Below are positions 38,890 to 51,972 of a stretch of 64,000 nucleotides of DNA, in pieces (the stretch's first letter is position 1; every line of letters begins with the position of its first letter). Location of the stretch: contig CALNHX010005208.1 in the NCBI GenBank assembly GCA_940337035.1, positions 21,001-85,000 of the forward strand, in the 5' to 3' direction. Below the pieces are notes generated by a model. That model was not told the origin of the DNA, did no database searches, and was given only the letters and a program-made list of their open reading frames with translations. The stretch is from Agriotes lineatus (taxonomy: Eukaryota > Arthropoda > Insecta > Coleoptera > Elateridae). Made by a program: the position numbers and the translations under genes.

Positions 38890-41610
38890 ACACTGCTGTC
38901 AATTCTTAACCAGTAATTGAACAACTGTTAGTGTAGACGCGGTTACTCTGGCAATAATTATAATATTTTGGTCAACAGTAGCCCTAATAGTAGTACAATA
39001 ATTATCCACGTAGTTATTATTTACTGCAAAACGTGGTTTTCAGACGTTTTAAAGTACCTAAATGAAAAACTTTTCAACTTGAATTTTTTAGATGCAGGAA
39101 AATTTAAACCTTAGTAATATATGGTTAGATTAATTCCAAATATACTGTTACAAAACCTATTAACGCTGCTGTCAATTCTTAGCCAGTAATTGAACAACTG
39201 TTACTGTAGACGCGCTTACTCTGGCAATAATTATAATATTTTGGTCAACAGTAGCCATAATGGTAGTACAATATTTATCCACTTAGCTAATATTTACTGC
39301 AAAACGTGGTTTTCAGACGTTTTAACTTACCTAAATGCTAAACTTTTAAACTTGAATTTTTTAGATGCTGGAAAATTTAAACATTAGTAATGGTTAGATT
39401 GATTCCAAATCTACCATTGCAAAACCTATTAACACTGCTGTCAATTCTTAACCAGTAATTGAACAACTGTTAGTGTAGACGCGCTTACTCTGGCAATAAT
39501 TATAATATTTTGGTCAACAGTAGCCCTAATAGTAGTACAATAATTATCCACGTAGTTACTATTTACGACAAAACGTGGTTTTCAGACGTTTTAACGTACC
39601 TAAATGCAAAACTTTTAAACTTAAATTTTTTAGAAGTAGGAAAATTTAAACATTAGTAATATATGGTTAGATTGATTCCAAATATACCATTGCAAAACCT
39701 ATTAACACTGCTGTCAATTCTTAACAAGTAATTGAACAACTGTTAGTGTAGACGCGCTTACTCTGGCAATAATTATAATATTTTGGTCAACAGAAGCCAT
39801 AATAGTAGTACAATAATTATCCACGTAGCTAATATTTACTGCAAAACGTGGTTTTCAGACGTTTTAACGTAGCTAAATGCTAAACTTTTAAACTTGAATT
39901 TTTTAGATGCAGGAAAATTTAAACATTAGTAATATAAGGTTAGATTGATTCCAAATATACTATTGCAAAAACCTATTAACACTGCTGTCAATTCTTAACA
40001 AGTAATTGATCAACTGTTACTGTACACGCGCTTACTCTGGCAATAATTATAATATTTTGGTCAACAGTAGCCCTAATAGTAGTACAATAATTATCCACGT
40101 AGTTATTATTTACTGCAAAACGTGGTTTTCAGACGTTTTAACGTACCTAAATGCAAAACTTTTCAACTTGAATTTTTTAGATGCAGGAAAATTTAAACCT
40201 TAGTAATATATGGTTAGATTGATTCCAAATATACTATTACAAAACCTATTAACACTGCTGTCAATTCTTAACCAGTAATTGAACAACTGTTAGTGTAGAC
40301 GCGGTTACTCTGGCAATAATTATAATATTTTGGTCAACAGTAGCCCTAATAGTAGTACAATAATTATCCACGTAGTTATTATTTACTGCAAAACGTGGTT
40401 TTCAGACGTTTTAAAGTACCTAAATGAAAAACTTTTCAACTTGAATTTTTTAGATGCAGGAAAATTTAAACCTTAGTAATATATGGTTAGATTAATTCCA
40501 AATATACTATTACAAAACCTATTAACGCTGCTGTCAATTCTTAGCCAGTAATTGAACAACTGTTACTGTAGACGCGCTTACTCTGGCAATAATTATAATA
40601 TTTTGGTCAACAGTAGCCATAATGGTAGTACAATATTTATCCACTTAGCTAATATTTACTGCAAAACGTGGTTTTCAGACGTTTTAACTTACCTAAATGC
40701 TAAACTTTTAAACTTGAATTTTTTAGATGCTGGAAAATTTAAACATTAGTAATGGTTAGATTGATTCCAAATCTACCATTGCAAAACCTATTAACACTGC
40801 TGTCAATTCTTAACCAGTAATTGAACAACTGTTAGTGTAGACGCGCTTACTCTGGCAATAATTATACTATTTTGGTCAACAGTAGCCCTAATAGTAGTAC
40901 AATAATTATCCACGTAGTTACTATTTACGACAAAACGTGGTTTTCAGACGTTTTAACGTACCTAAATGCAAAACTTTTAAACTTAAATTTTTTAGAAGTA
41001 GGAAAATTTAAACATTAGTAATATATGGTTAGATTGATTCCAAATATACCATTGCAAAACCTATTAACACTGCTGTCAATTCTTAACAAGTAATTGAACA
41101 ACTGTTAGTGTAGACGCGCTTACTCTGGCAATAATTATAATATTTTGGTCAACAGAAGCCATAATAGTAGTACAATAATTATCCACGTAGCTAATATTTA
41201 CTGCAAAACGTGGTTTTCAAACGTTTTAACGTAGCTAAATGCTAAACTTTTAAACTTGAATTTTTTAGACGCAGGAAAATTTAAACATTAGTAATATAAG
41301 GTTAGATTGATTCCAAATATACTATTGCAAAAACCTATTAACACTGCTGTCAATTCTTAACAAGTAATTGATCAACTGTTACTGTAGACGCGCTTACTCT
41401 GGCAATAATTATAATATTTAGGTCAACAGTAGCCATAATAGTAGTACAATATTTATCCACGTAGTTAATATTTACTGCAAAACGTGGTTTTCAAACGTTT
41501 TAAAGTACCTAGATGCTAAACTTTTAAACTTGAATTTTTAAGATGCAGGAAAATTTAAATAGTAATATAAAGTTAGATTGATTCCAAATATACTATTGCA
41601 AAACCTATTA
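38890..41610. repeat. 1,362-bp pentameric higher-order unit in satellite B
   Basis: Five monomers are duplicated in tandem. Private variants shared at an offset of 1,362 bp include GATTAATTCC (39,128/40,490), CCACTTAGC (39,288/40,650), TTAGAAGTAGG (39,630/40,992) and ACAGAAGCC (39,791/41,153). More diverged relatives of the same block follow at about 41,911 and 43,272. Confidence 0.85.
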
Positions 41611-44600
41611 ACACTGCTGTCAATTCTTAGCCAGTAATTGAACAACTGTTACTGTAGACGCGCTTACTCTGGAAATAATTATAATATTTAGGTCAGCAGT
41701 CGCCATAATAGTAGTACAATAATTATCCACGTAGTTAATATTTACTGCAAAACGTGGTTTTCAGACGTTTTAACGTACCTAAATGCTAAACTACTAAACT
41801 TAAATTTTTTAGATGCTGGAAAATTTAAACATTTGTAATGTATGGTTAGATTGATTCCAAATATACTATTGCAAAACCTATTAACACTGCTGTCAATTCT
41901 TAGCCAGTAATTGAACAACTGTTACTGTAGACGCGCTTACTCTGGCAATAATTATAATATTTTGGTCAACAGTAGCCATAATGGTTGTACAATTTTTATC
42001 CACGTAGCTAATATTTACTGCAAAACGTGGTTTTCAGACGTTTTAACGTACCTAAATGCTAAACTTTTAAACTTGAATTTTTTGGATGCTGGAAAATTTA
42101 AACATTAGTAATGGTTAGATTGATTCCAAATATACCATTGCAAAACCTATTAACACTGCTGTCAATTCTTAGCCAGTAATTGAACAACTGTTACTGTAGA
42201 CGCGCTTACTCTGGCAATAATTATAATATTTAGGTCAACAGTAGCCCTAATAGTAGTACAATAATTATCCACGTAGTTATTATTTACTGCAAAACGTGGT
42301 TTTCAGACGTTTTAACGTACCTAAATGCAAAACTATTCAACTTGAATTTTTTAGATGCAGGAAAATTTAAACCTTAGTAATATATGGTTAGATTGATTCC
42401 AAATATACTATTACAAAACCTATTAACGCTGCTGTCAATTCTTAGCCAGTAATTGAACAACTGTTAGTGTAGACACGCTTACTCTGGCAATAATTATAAT
42501 ATTTTGGTCAACAGTAGCCCTAATAGTAGTACAATAATTATCCACGTAGTTATTATTTACTGCAAAACGTGGTTTTCAGACGTTTTAACGTACCTAAATG
42601 CAAAACTTTTCAACTTGAATTTTTTAGATGCAGGAAAATTTAAACCTTAGTAATATATGGTTAGATTGATTCCAAATATACTATTACAAAACCTATTAAC
42701 ACTGCTGTCAATTCTTAACCAGTAATTGAACAACTGTTAGTGTAGACGCGGTTACTCTGGCAATAATTATAATATTTTGGTCAACAGTAGCCCTAATAGT
42801 AGTACAATAATTATCCACGTAGTTATTATTTACTGCAAAACGTGGTTTTCAGACGTTTTAAAGTACCTAAATGAAAAACTTCTCAACTTGAATTTTTTAG
42901 ATGCAGGAAAATTTAAACCTTAGTAATATATGGTTAGATTGATTCCAAATATACTATTACAAAACCTATTAACACTGCTGTCAATTCTTAACCAGTAATT
43001 GAACAACTGTTAGTGTAGACGCGGTTACTCTGGCAATAATTATAATATTTTGGTCAACAGTAGCCCTAATAGTAGTACAATAATTATCCACGTAGTTATT
43101 ATTTACTGCAAAACGTGGTTTTCAGACGTTTTAAAGTACCTAAATGAAAAACTTTTCAACTTGAATTTTTTAGATGCAGGAAAATTTAAACCTTAGTAAT
43201 ATATGGTTAGATTAATTCCAAATATACTATTACAAAACCTATTAACGCTGCTGTCAATTCTTAGCCAGTAATTGAACAACTGTTACTGTAGACGCGCTTA
43301 CTCTGGCAATAATTATAATATTTTGGTCAACAGTAGCCCTAATAGTAGTACAATAATTATCCACGTAGTTATGATTTACTGCAAAACGTGGTTTTCAGAC
43401 GTTTTAACGTACCTAAATGCAAAACTTTTCAACTTGAATTTTTTAGATGCAGGAAAATTTAAACCTTAGTAATATATGGTTAGATTGATTCCAAATATAC
43501 TATTACAAAACCTATTAACGCTGCTGTCAATTCTTAGCCAGTAATTGAACAACTGTTACTGTAGACGCGGTTACTCTGGCAATAAATATAATATTTTGGT
43601 CAACAGTAGCAATAATGGTAGTACAATAATTATCCACGTAGCCAATATTTACTGCAAAACGTGGTTTTCAGACGTTTTAACGTACCTAAATGCAAAACTT
43701 TTCAAATTGAATTTTTTAGATGCAGGAAAATTTAAACTTTAGTAATATATGGTTAGATTGGTTCCAAATATACTATTACAAAACCTATTAACACTGCTGT
43801 CAATTCTTAGCCAGTAATTGAACAACTGTTACTGTAGACGCGCTTACTCTGGCAATAATTATAATATTTAGGTCAACAGTAGCCATAATAGTAGTACAAT
43901 AATTATCCACGTAGTTAATATTTACTGCAAAACGTGGTTTTCAAACGTTTTAAAGTACCTAAATGCTAAACTTTTAAACTTGAATGTTTTAGATGCAGGA
44001 AAATTTAAATAGTAATATAAAGTTAGATTGATTCCAAATATACTATTTTAAAGTTTATTAACACTGCTGTCAATTCTTAGCCAGTAATTGAACAACTGTT
44101 ACTGTAGACGCGCTTACTCTGGCAATAATTATAATATTTAGGTCAGCAGTCGCCATAATAGTAGTACAATAATTATCCACGTAGTTAATATTTACTGCAA
44201 AACGTGGTTTTCAGACGTTTTAGCGTACCTAAATGCTAAACTTTTAAACTTGAATTTTTTAGATGCTGGAAAATTTAAACATTAGTAATATATGGTTAGA
44301 TTGATTACAAATATACTATTGCAAAACCTATTAACACTGCTGTCAATTCTTAGCCAGTAATTTAACAACTGTTACTGTAGACGCGCTTACTCTGGCAATA
44401 ATTATAATATTTTGGTCAACAGTAGCCATAATGGTAGTACAATATTTATCCACGTAGCTAATATTTACTGCAAAACGTGGTTTTCAGACGTTTTAACGTA
44501 CCTAAATGCTAAACTTTTAAACTTGAATTTTTTAGATGCTGGAAAATTTAAACATTAGTAATGGTTAGATTGATTCCAAATCTACCATTGCAAAACCTAT

Positions 44601-47600
44601 TAACACTGCTGTCAATTCTTAACCAGTAATTGAACAACTGTTAGTGTAGACGCGCTTACTCTGGCAATAATTATAATATTTTGGTCAACAGTAGCCCTAA
44701 TAGTAGTACAATAATTATCCACGTAGTTATTATTTACTACAAAACGTGGTTTTCAGACGTTTTAACGTACCTAAATGCAAAACTTTTAAACTTAAATTTT
44801 TTAGATGTAGGAAAATTTAAACATTAGTAATATATGGTTAGATTGATTCCAAATATACTATTGCAAAACCTATTAACACTGCTGTCAATTCTTAGCCAGT
44901 AATTGAACATCTGTTACTGTAGACGCGCTTACTCTGGCAATAATTATAATATTTTGGTCAACAGTAGCCATAATGGTAGTACAATAATTTTCCACGTAGC
45001 GTATATTTACTGCAAAACGTGGTTTTCAGACGTTTTAACGTACCTAAATGCTAAACTTTTAAACTTGAATTTTTTAGATGCTGGAAAATTTAAACATTAG
45101 TAATGGTTAGATTGATTCCAAATCTACCATTGCAAAACCTATTAACACTGCTGTCAATTCTTAACCAGTAATTGAACAACTGTTAGTGTAGACGCGCTTA
45201 CTCTGGCAATAATTATAATATTTTGGTCAACAGTAGCCATAATAGTAGTACAATAATTATCCACGTAGCTAATATATACTGCAAAACGTGGTTTTCAAAC
45301 GTTTTAAAGTACCTAAATGCTAAACTTTTAAACTTGAATTTTTTAGATGCTGGAAAATTTAAACATTAGTAATATATGGTTAGATTGATTCCAAATATAC
45401 TATTGCAAAAACCTATTTACACTGCTGTCAATTCTTAGCCAGTAATTGATCAACTGTTACTGTAGACGCGCTTACTCTGGCAATAATTATAATATTTAGG
45501 TCAACAGTAGCCATAATGGTAGTACAATAATTTTCCACGTAGCGTATATTTACTGCAAAACGTGGTTTTCAGACGTTTTAACGTACCTAAATGCTAAACT
45601 TTTAAACTTGAATTTTTTAGATGCTGGAAAATTTAAACATTAGTAATATATGGTTAGATTGATTCCAAATATACTATTGCAAAAACCTATTTACACTGCT
45701 GTCAATTCTTAGCCAGTAATTGATCAACTGTTACTGTAGACGCGCTTACTCTGGCAATAATTATAATATTTAGGTCAACAGTAGCCATAATAGTAGTACA
45801 ATAATTATCCACGTAGTTAATATTTACTGCAAAACGTGGTTTTCAAACGTTTTAAAGTACCTAAATGCTAAACTTTTAAACTTGAATTTTTTAGATGCAG
45901 GAAAATTTAAATAGTAATATAAAGTTAGATTGATTCCAAATATACTATTGCAAAACCTATTAACACTGCTGTCAATTCTTAGCCAGTAATTGAACAACTG
46001 TTACTGTAGACGCGCTTACTCTGGCAATAATTATAATATTTAGGTCAGCAGTCGCCATAATAGTAGTACAATAATTATCCACGTAGTTAATATTTACTGC
46101 AAAACGTGGTTTTCAGACGTTTTAACTTACCTAAATGTTAAACTTTTAAACTTGAATTTTTTAGATGCTGGAAAATTTAAACATTAGTAATATATGGTTA
46201 GATTGATTCCAAATATACTATTACAAAACCTATTAACACTGCTGTCAATTCTTAGCCAGAAATTGAACAACTGTTACTGTAGACGCGCTTACTCTGGCAA
46301 TAATTATATTATTTTGGTCAACAGTAGCCATAATGGTAGTACAATAATTATCCACGTAGTTATTATTTACTGCAAAACGTGGTTCTCCGACGTTTTAACG
46401 TACCTAAATGCAAAACTTTTCAAATTGAATTTTTTAGATGCAGGAAAATTTAAACTTTAGTAATATATGGTTAGATTGATTCCAAATATACTATTACAAA
46501 ACCTATTAACACTGCTGTCAATTCTTAGCCAGTAATTGAACAACTGTTACTGTAGACGCGCTTACTCTGGCAATAATTATAATATTTAGGTCAACAGTAG
46601 CCATAATAGTAGTACAATAATTATCCACGTAGTTAATATTTACTGCAACACGTGGTTTTCAGACGTTTTAGCGTACCTAAATGCTAAACTTTTAAACTTG
46701 AATTTTTTAGATGCTGGAAAATTTAAACATTAGTAATATATGGTTAGATTGATTCAAAATATACTATTACAAAACCTATTAACACTGTTGTCAATTCTTA
46801 GCCAGTAATTGAACAACTGTTACTGTAGACGCGCTTACTCTGGCAATAATTATAATATTTAGGTCAACAGTAGCCATAATAGTATTACAATAATTATCCA
46901 CGTAGTTGATATTTACTGCAAAACGTGGTTTTCAGACGTTTTTGCGTACCTAAATGCTAAACTTTTAAACTTGAATTTTTTAGAGGCTGGAAAATTTGAA
47001 CATTAGTAATATATGGTTACATTGATTCCAAATATACTATTACAAAACCTATTAACACTGCTGTCAATTCTTAGCCAGTAATTGAACAACTGTTACTGTA
47101 GACGCGCTTACTCTGGCAATAATTATAAAATTTTGGTCAACAGTAGCCATAATGGTAGTACAATAATTATCCACGTAGTTAATAGTTACTGCAAAACGTG
47201 GTTTTCAGACGTTTTAGCGTACCTAAATGCTAAACTTTTAAACTTGAATTTTTTAGATGCTGGAAAATTTAAACATTAGTAATATATGGTTAGATTGATT
47301 TCAAATATACTGTTACAAAACCTATTAACACTGCTGTCAATTCTTAGCCAGTAATTGAACAACTGTTACTGTAGACGCGCTTACTCTGGCAATAATTATA
47401 AAATTTTGGTCAACAGTAGCCATAATGGTAGTACAATAATTATCCACGTAGTTATTATTTACTGCAAAACGTGGTTTTCCGACGTTTTACCGTACCTAAA
47501 TGCAAAACTTTTCAACTTGAATTTTTTAGATGCAGGAAAATTTAAACTTTAGTAATATATGGTTAGATTGATTCCAAATATACCATTACAAAACCTATTA

Positions 47601-48991
47601 ACACTGCTGTCAATTCTTAGCCAGTAATTGAACAACTGTTACTGTAGACGCGCTTACTCTGGCAATAACTATAATATTTAGGTCAACAGTAGCCATAATA
47701 GTAGTACAATAATAATCCACGTAGTTAATATTTACTGCAAAACGTGGTTTTTAGATGTTTTAGCGTACCTAAATGCTAAACTTTTAAACTTGAATTTTTT
47801 AGATGCTGGAAAATTTAAACATTAGTAATATATGGATAGATTGATTCCAAATATACTATTACAAAACCTATTAACGCTGCTGTCAATTCTTAGCCAGTAA
47901 TTGAACAACTGTTACTGTAGACGCGCTTACTCTGGGAATAATTATAATATTTAGGTCAACAGTAGCCATAATAGTAGTACAATAATTATCCACGTAGTTA
48001 ATATTTACTGCAAAACGTGGTTTTCAGACGTTTTAGCGTACCTAAATGCTAAACTTTTAAACTTGAATTTTTTAGATGCAGGAAAATTTAAACATTAGTA
48101 ATATATGTTTAGATTGATTTCAAATATACTATTACAAAACCTATTAACACTGCTGTCAATTCTTAGCCAGTAATTGAACAACTGTTACTGTAGACGCGCT
48201 TACTCTGGTAATAATTATAATATTTAGGTCAACAGTAGCCATAATAGTAGTACAATAATTATCCACGTAGTTAATATTTACTGCAAAACGTGGTTTTCAG
48301 ACGTTTTAATATACCTAAATGCTAAACTTTTAAACTTGAATTTTTTAGATGCTGGAAAATTTAAACATTAGTAATATATGGTTAGATTGATTTCAAATAT
48401 ACTATTACAAAACCTATTAACACTGCTGTCAATTCTTAGCCAGTAATTGAACAACTGTTACTGTAGACGCGCTTACTCTGGCAATAATTATCATATTTTG
48501 GTCAACAGTAGCCATAATGGTAGTACAATAATTATCCACGTAGCTAATATTTACTGCAAAACGTGGTTTTCAGACGTTTTAACGTACCTAAATGCTAAAC
48601 TTTTAAACTTAAATTTTTTGGATGCTGGAAAATTTAAACATTAGTAATGGTTAGATTGATTCCAAATATACCATTGCAAAACCTATTAACACTGCTGTCA
48701 ATTCTTAACCAGTAATTGAACAACTGTTAGTGTAGACGCGGTTACTCTGGCAATAGTTATAATATTTTGGTCAACAGTAGCCCTAATAGTAGTACAATAA
48801 TTATCCACGTAGTTATTATTTACTGCAAAACGTGGTTTTCAGACGTTTTAACGTAACTAAATGCAAAACTTTTCAACTTGAATTTTTTAGATGCAGGAAA
48901 ATTTAAACCTTAGTAATATATGGTTAGATTGATTCCAAATATACTATTACAAAACCTATTAACACTGCTGTCAATTCTTAACCAGTAATTG

Positions 48992-51972
48992 GGGCCGTCC
49001 CTTACAAGTATCAACAAGTATAGAACTAAGTTACTTAAGAGCTAGAGGGCGATACAAATTATTAGTCTAGTCTAGAGAAAGAGCGCAACGAAGCCCTCGG
49101 CGCGTGGGCACACTTAACGCACACGCGAATCAGGAAGAGCACGGCGCCACACCACCCGCGAAAACTCACTATGAGTAGCTATGCTACCCTTAATGGTAGC
49201 ATGGATAAGGCTGGAGGCAAAGCGCTGGTCCAGTCCGAGCTTCTCAAGTAGAGCGTTGTTCAGCTCGCACCAGGTCCCTCGAGCACCCAAGATAAAGGGA
49301 AGGCAGAAGATCTCGGTAGGCTGGTATTTCGATTTTATGGCCTCAATACACATGGCCGTATTGTATGTATTTACTTTCCCCCAAAAGGCATCTTCGAGAA
49401 GGCGGGGGCCCTCCCAGACCACGCTGACGTCGCTGACGTATAGGATGCCGTCTTTATGGATTATTAAATCCGGCTTCCTTCTGATGTGGTCGGCACCCCA
49501 CAGGTTCGGCTCCTCATCTACTGACCAGCCGTTCCGCCTCGCGGCCTTGGCAATCGAGGAGGCAATAAAGTTATGTCGGCGGATACGGGGCCAGTGGGTC
49601 ATGGGGCAGGCTTGTAGCACGTGACAGAGTGTCTCGGACCTGCTGCAGCCGGCCCGACATTTAGCTGCATCTCCACGGTTGTAAGGGGTTCCAACGGTGG
49701 GAAGGACGTTGCCGCGAAGAGCGATGGCTTTCGTAAAGTCCCGTCCGGACCAAAATGCTGGAGGCTGGTAGACCCAGGAGGAACTGCAGCTAGAGAGGCT
49801 GCCTTGGGCCAGGCCGTTCCCTGATGTGCAGCGCTGGAGGGAGTCGCACCACCAGGAGCGAATGGAATCCTTATTTTTCCCATGCTTGGTCAGACGCCTT
49901 TCCAGGTTGTTGGTAAATCTGAGACCCCAAGGGGATCTTAGGGCGTCAAGGAAAAGGGCGCCGCCTGCGTCACTAAGGCGCTGTAATCTACCTAGCACTA
50001 TTGAAGGAATTTGGTCGGCTAGGCAGGGGATGCCGATTCCACCGTCGCGACAGTGGGCGTAAAGGAAGGAGGAGGGAATGGTAGGGGGGAGATAGAGAAA
50101 GCGTTTGACGGAGCCCCTAATAAGCCTATCAAAGGTTTTTAAGACATGGTGGTAGATGGTGGGGGCTTGCAACGTGTGTAAAAGACGGGGTATAAGATAG
50201 AACCTCAAGATATTTAGTTTTTGGAAGGGTTTTAGTGGAGCTCTCTCGACCCGATGGAGATAAGTCTTCAGTAGGTTATAGTCAGTAGTTTTAACACCCA
50301 GAGCACCATACTTGAGGCCCAAGTAGTCGAAGTAGCCCTCAATGCCAACTTGAGTAATGGGCTCATTGTCGATATAGAAACAGCTCTTGGAGATGGTGTA
50401 AAGCTTTTTCTTTTTAGGCACCAGCCCAAAAGAAAGGGCACGGCACTTGCCCGCATTGAGAGTAAGCCCCCTACCATCAAGAAAATTCTTACAGAGATTA
50501 ATGAGGTGCTCCGTCTCAAGCGCGGTAGCCCCAAACAATATCAAATCATCAGCGTAGGCTAATGCGGGAAGTTTGTTATTGCTATCGGCGAAGGACAGTC
50601 CGGCTGGAGTATTGGCCAAAGTTTCCAGAAGCTCGTCCAGGACGAGGTTAAACAGTACAGGGGATAGCGGGTCACCCTGTTTTACACCGCGTCTGAAGAA
50701 GATCTTAGAAGACTGGCTTTTGTAGCAAGAGATGCAGGTGTGAGAATCGGTGTAGGAGCCCAATATATACCTCATAAGGTCAGGATGGATGCAAAAGCGC
50801 TTGAGCGCACGTTCAATAGAGGAGTGCGGCACCGAATCGAACGCCTTGCTGATATCCAGCGTAATGAGGTGAAATGGCTTGGTCCTTTGGCGATACGACT
50901 TGATGAGGGCCTGTAATAGAACGCTGTTGCCCATACAGGCGTCGGTTTTAATAAAGCCTGTTTGAAGTTGGCATAGCGGAAGCTGGCCCAATCGCTCCGC
51001 AATAACTTTGTGGAGAAGGCGTATGAATATGGGGCCGATGGTAATCGGCCGCCAATTAGTGGCCTGTTTTAAATCACCCTTTTTGGGGATAAGGATAGTG
51101 CGGCATGCTTTGAGGGTGGGGGGAGTATAGCCCGTAGATAAACAGCTATTTAAAAGCAGTAGAAGCCGAGATAGAGGAAGCTTCCTGACGTGACTAATGT
51201 TGCAACCATCAGGCCCTGCGGCCTTCGACTTGGTTGAGTTGATGGCCTTCTCTAGTTCCACAACGGAAACTGGCCTGAAGCAATCGAGGCCCACCATATC
51301 GGAACCTTGTTTAGGGATAACAGTAGAAGCGTCTTGAAAGGTACCATCCTCAAAAATACCTCTATATAGCCTCTCAATGTCTTCCATGCTGGGGGAATTT
51401 TCATTTTGCGAGGCATCAACGTCATCCAAGATATTCCCCGCTAGTTGGGCTCGGTTAGAGTTGTAAAGTTGTTGGGCCCGCTTAAATTTGAACGCTCTGT
51501 CGGCGTTAAGTCCCCTATACTTCTTGCGTCCCGTAGATGAGGATGTAGGCCTCGGACCGTTAGTCTGTTTGGAGCTAGAGGGCCTTTTCGGCAGCAGATC
51601 TTTAGTGAGCTGATCAATCAAAGTAAAGACTGGGGTATTCCCCAGGATAAGGGATTGTAAAAGGGTGAAATCATCCCTAGTGAGGCCGTCCATATCATGG
51701 AGGCTTCTAAAGAAGTCTTGAAAGGCAGTGGAACGGTCAGGTTGAATATCGGCTGTAGAAGTCGTGATAGGAGATAAAACAGCATCCTCACTATCGCTTG
51801 ACAATGAGCCGCCGCTCTCTGAGGCGGGCGCTGGGGGGGTGGGCGGTCTTGATCTTATGATCGGTCCGGTACGAGACTTAGTACCTGAGGTAGAGGGTAC
51901 TGGTTGTTCAGGTGGTGGAGTGGGGGAACCCTCTCGATTAGGCCGGGGAACATTTGACAGCTTCTGCTTGGC
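48992..51972 (-). mobile_element. R2: R2 non-LTR retrotransposon, 5'-truncated, at its 28S target
   Basis: An R2-type element lies in the same orientation as the rRNA genes, inserted at the classic R2 position of the 28S gene. Upstream 28S sequence reads ACTATGACTCTCT up to 51,973. The TAAGG that normally precedes the R2 cleavage point is missing. The open frame runs right up to the junction, so the 5' untranslated region and the start of the protein are lost. The 3' untranslated region left is 122 bp (48,992-49,113). The 28S sequence expected after it (TAGCCAAATGCC and onward) is absent: satellite B begins immediately. Either the distal 28S was lost in a rearrangement or the assembly is joined here. 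Confidence 0.93.
49114..51972 (-). CDS. R2 protein (reverse transcriptase and restriction-like endonuclease), N-terminus missing
   Basis: R2 proteins nick the 28S gene and prime reverse transcription of their own RNA at the nick. The frame is open for 952 codons from the 28S junction to the stop at 49,114. No ATG occurs in the first 90 or so codons. Numbering from a TTG at 51,804, I see a Myb-like stretch (about 40-85), RT motif A LDISKAFDSV (316-325), GVKQGDPLSPVLFN (373-386), catalytic YADD (417-420), a CCHC finger (C716, C720, H728, C733) and the endonuclease signature RKPDL...SDV (P778, D779, D792). The RT-endonuclease part is complete, without stop or frameshift. The C2H2 zinc finger found at the N-terminus of R2 proteins is absent, consistent with 5' truncation. 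The first 56 codons after the junction are rich in Pro and Ser. Length compares with about 1,100 residues in typical R2. Confidence 0.93.
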   Translation of the reverse strand, partial: AKQKLSNVPRPNREGSPTPPPEQPVPSTSGTKSRTGPIIRSRPPTPPAPASESGGSLSSDSEDAVLSPITTSTADIQPDRSTAFQDFFRSLHDMDGLTRDDFTLLQSLILGNTPVFTLIDQLTKDLLPKRPSSSKQTNGPRPTSSSTGRKKYRGLNADRAFKFKRAQQLYNSNRAQLAGNILDDVDASQNENSPSMEDIERLYRGIFEDGTFQDASTVIPKQGSDMVGLDCFRPVSVVELEKAINSTKSKAAGPDGCNISHVRKLPLSRLLLLLNSCLSTGYTPPTLKACRTILIPKKGDLKQATNWRPITIGPIFIRLLHKVIAERLGQLPLCQLQTGFIKTDACMGNSVLLQALIKSYRQRTKPFHLITLDISKAFDSVPHSSIERALKRFCIHPDLMRYILGSYTDSHTCISCYKSQSSKIFFRRGVKQGDPLSPVLFNLVLDELLETLANTPAGLSFADSNNKLPALAYADDLILFGATALETEHLINLCKNFLDGRGLTLNAGKCRALSFGLVPKKKKLYTISKSCFYIDNEPITQVGIEGYFDYLGLKYGALGVKTTDYNLLKTYLHRVERAPLKPFQKLNILRFYLIPRLLHTLQAPTIYHHVLKTFDRLIRGSVKRFLYLPPTIPSSFLYAHCRDGGIGIPCLADQIPSIVLGRLQRLSDAGGALFLDALRSPWGLRFTNNLERRLTKHGKNKDSIRSWWCDSLQRCTSGNGLAQGSLSSCSSSWVYQPPAFWSGRDFTKAIALRGNVLPTVGTPYNRGDAAKCRAGCSRSETLCHVLQACPMTHWPRIRRHNFIASSIAKAARRNGWSVDEEPNLWGADHIRRKPDLIIHKDGILYVSDVSVVWEGPRLLEDAFWGKVNTYNTAMCIEAIKSKYQPTEIFCLPFILGARGTWCELNNALLEKLGLDQRFASSLIHATIKGSIATHSEFSRVVWRRALPDSRVR

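Larger units (their letters stand above)
25201..48991. repeat. Satellite B, 273-bp tandem repeat, main part
   Basis: The same 273-bp repeat continues after the retroelement for about 23.8 kb, roughly 87 monomers, all in one orientation. Monomers fall into subtypes, for example GTAGACGCGCTT versus GTAGACGCGGTT, GCTAAACTTTTAAAC versus GCAAAACTTTTCAAC, and AACATTAG versus AACCTTAG. The subtype order is repeated in blocks. A 65-residue open frame with a TTG start recurs in many monomers only because the monomers are copies. It has no ATG start and no recognisable domain. The array ends inside a monomer at CCAGTAATTG (48,991), where R2 sequence begins. Confidence 0.97.

Noticed and set aside
2090..48644. 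Recurring 61-68-codon frames in satellites A and B
   Set aside because: They start at TTG, not ATG, have no known domain, and recur only because the monomers are copies. Many neighbouring monomers have the frame broken.
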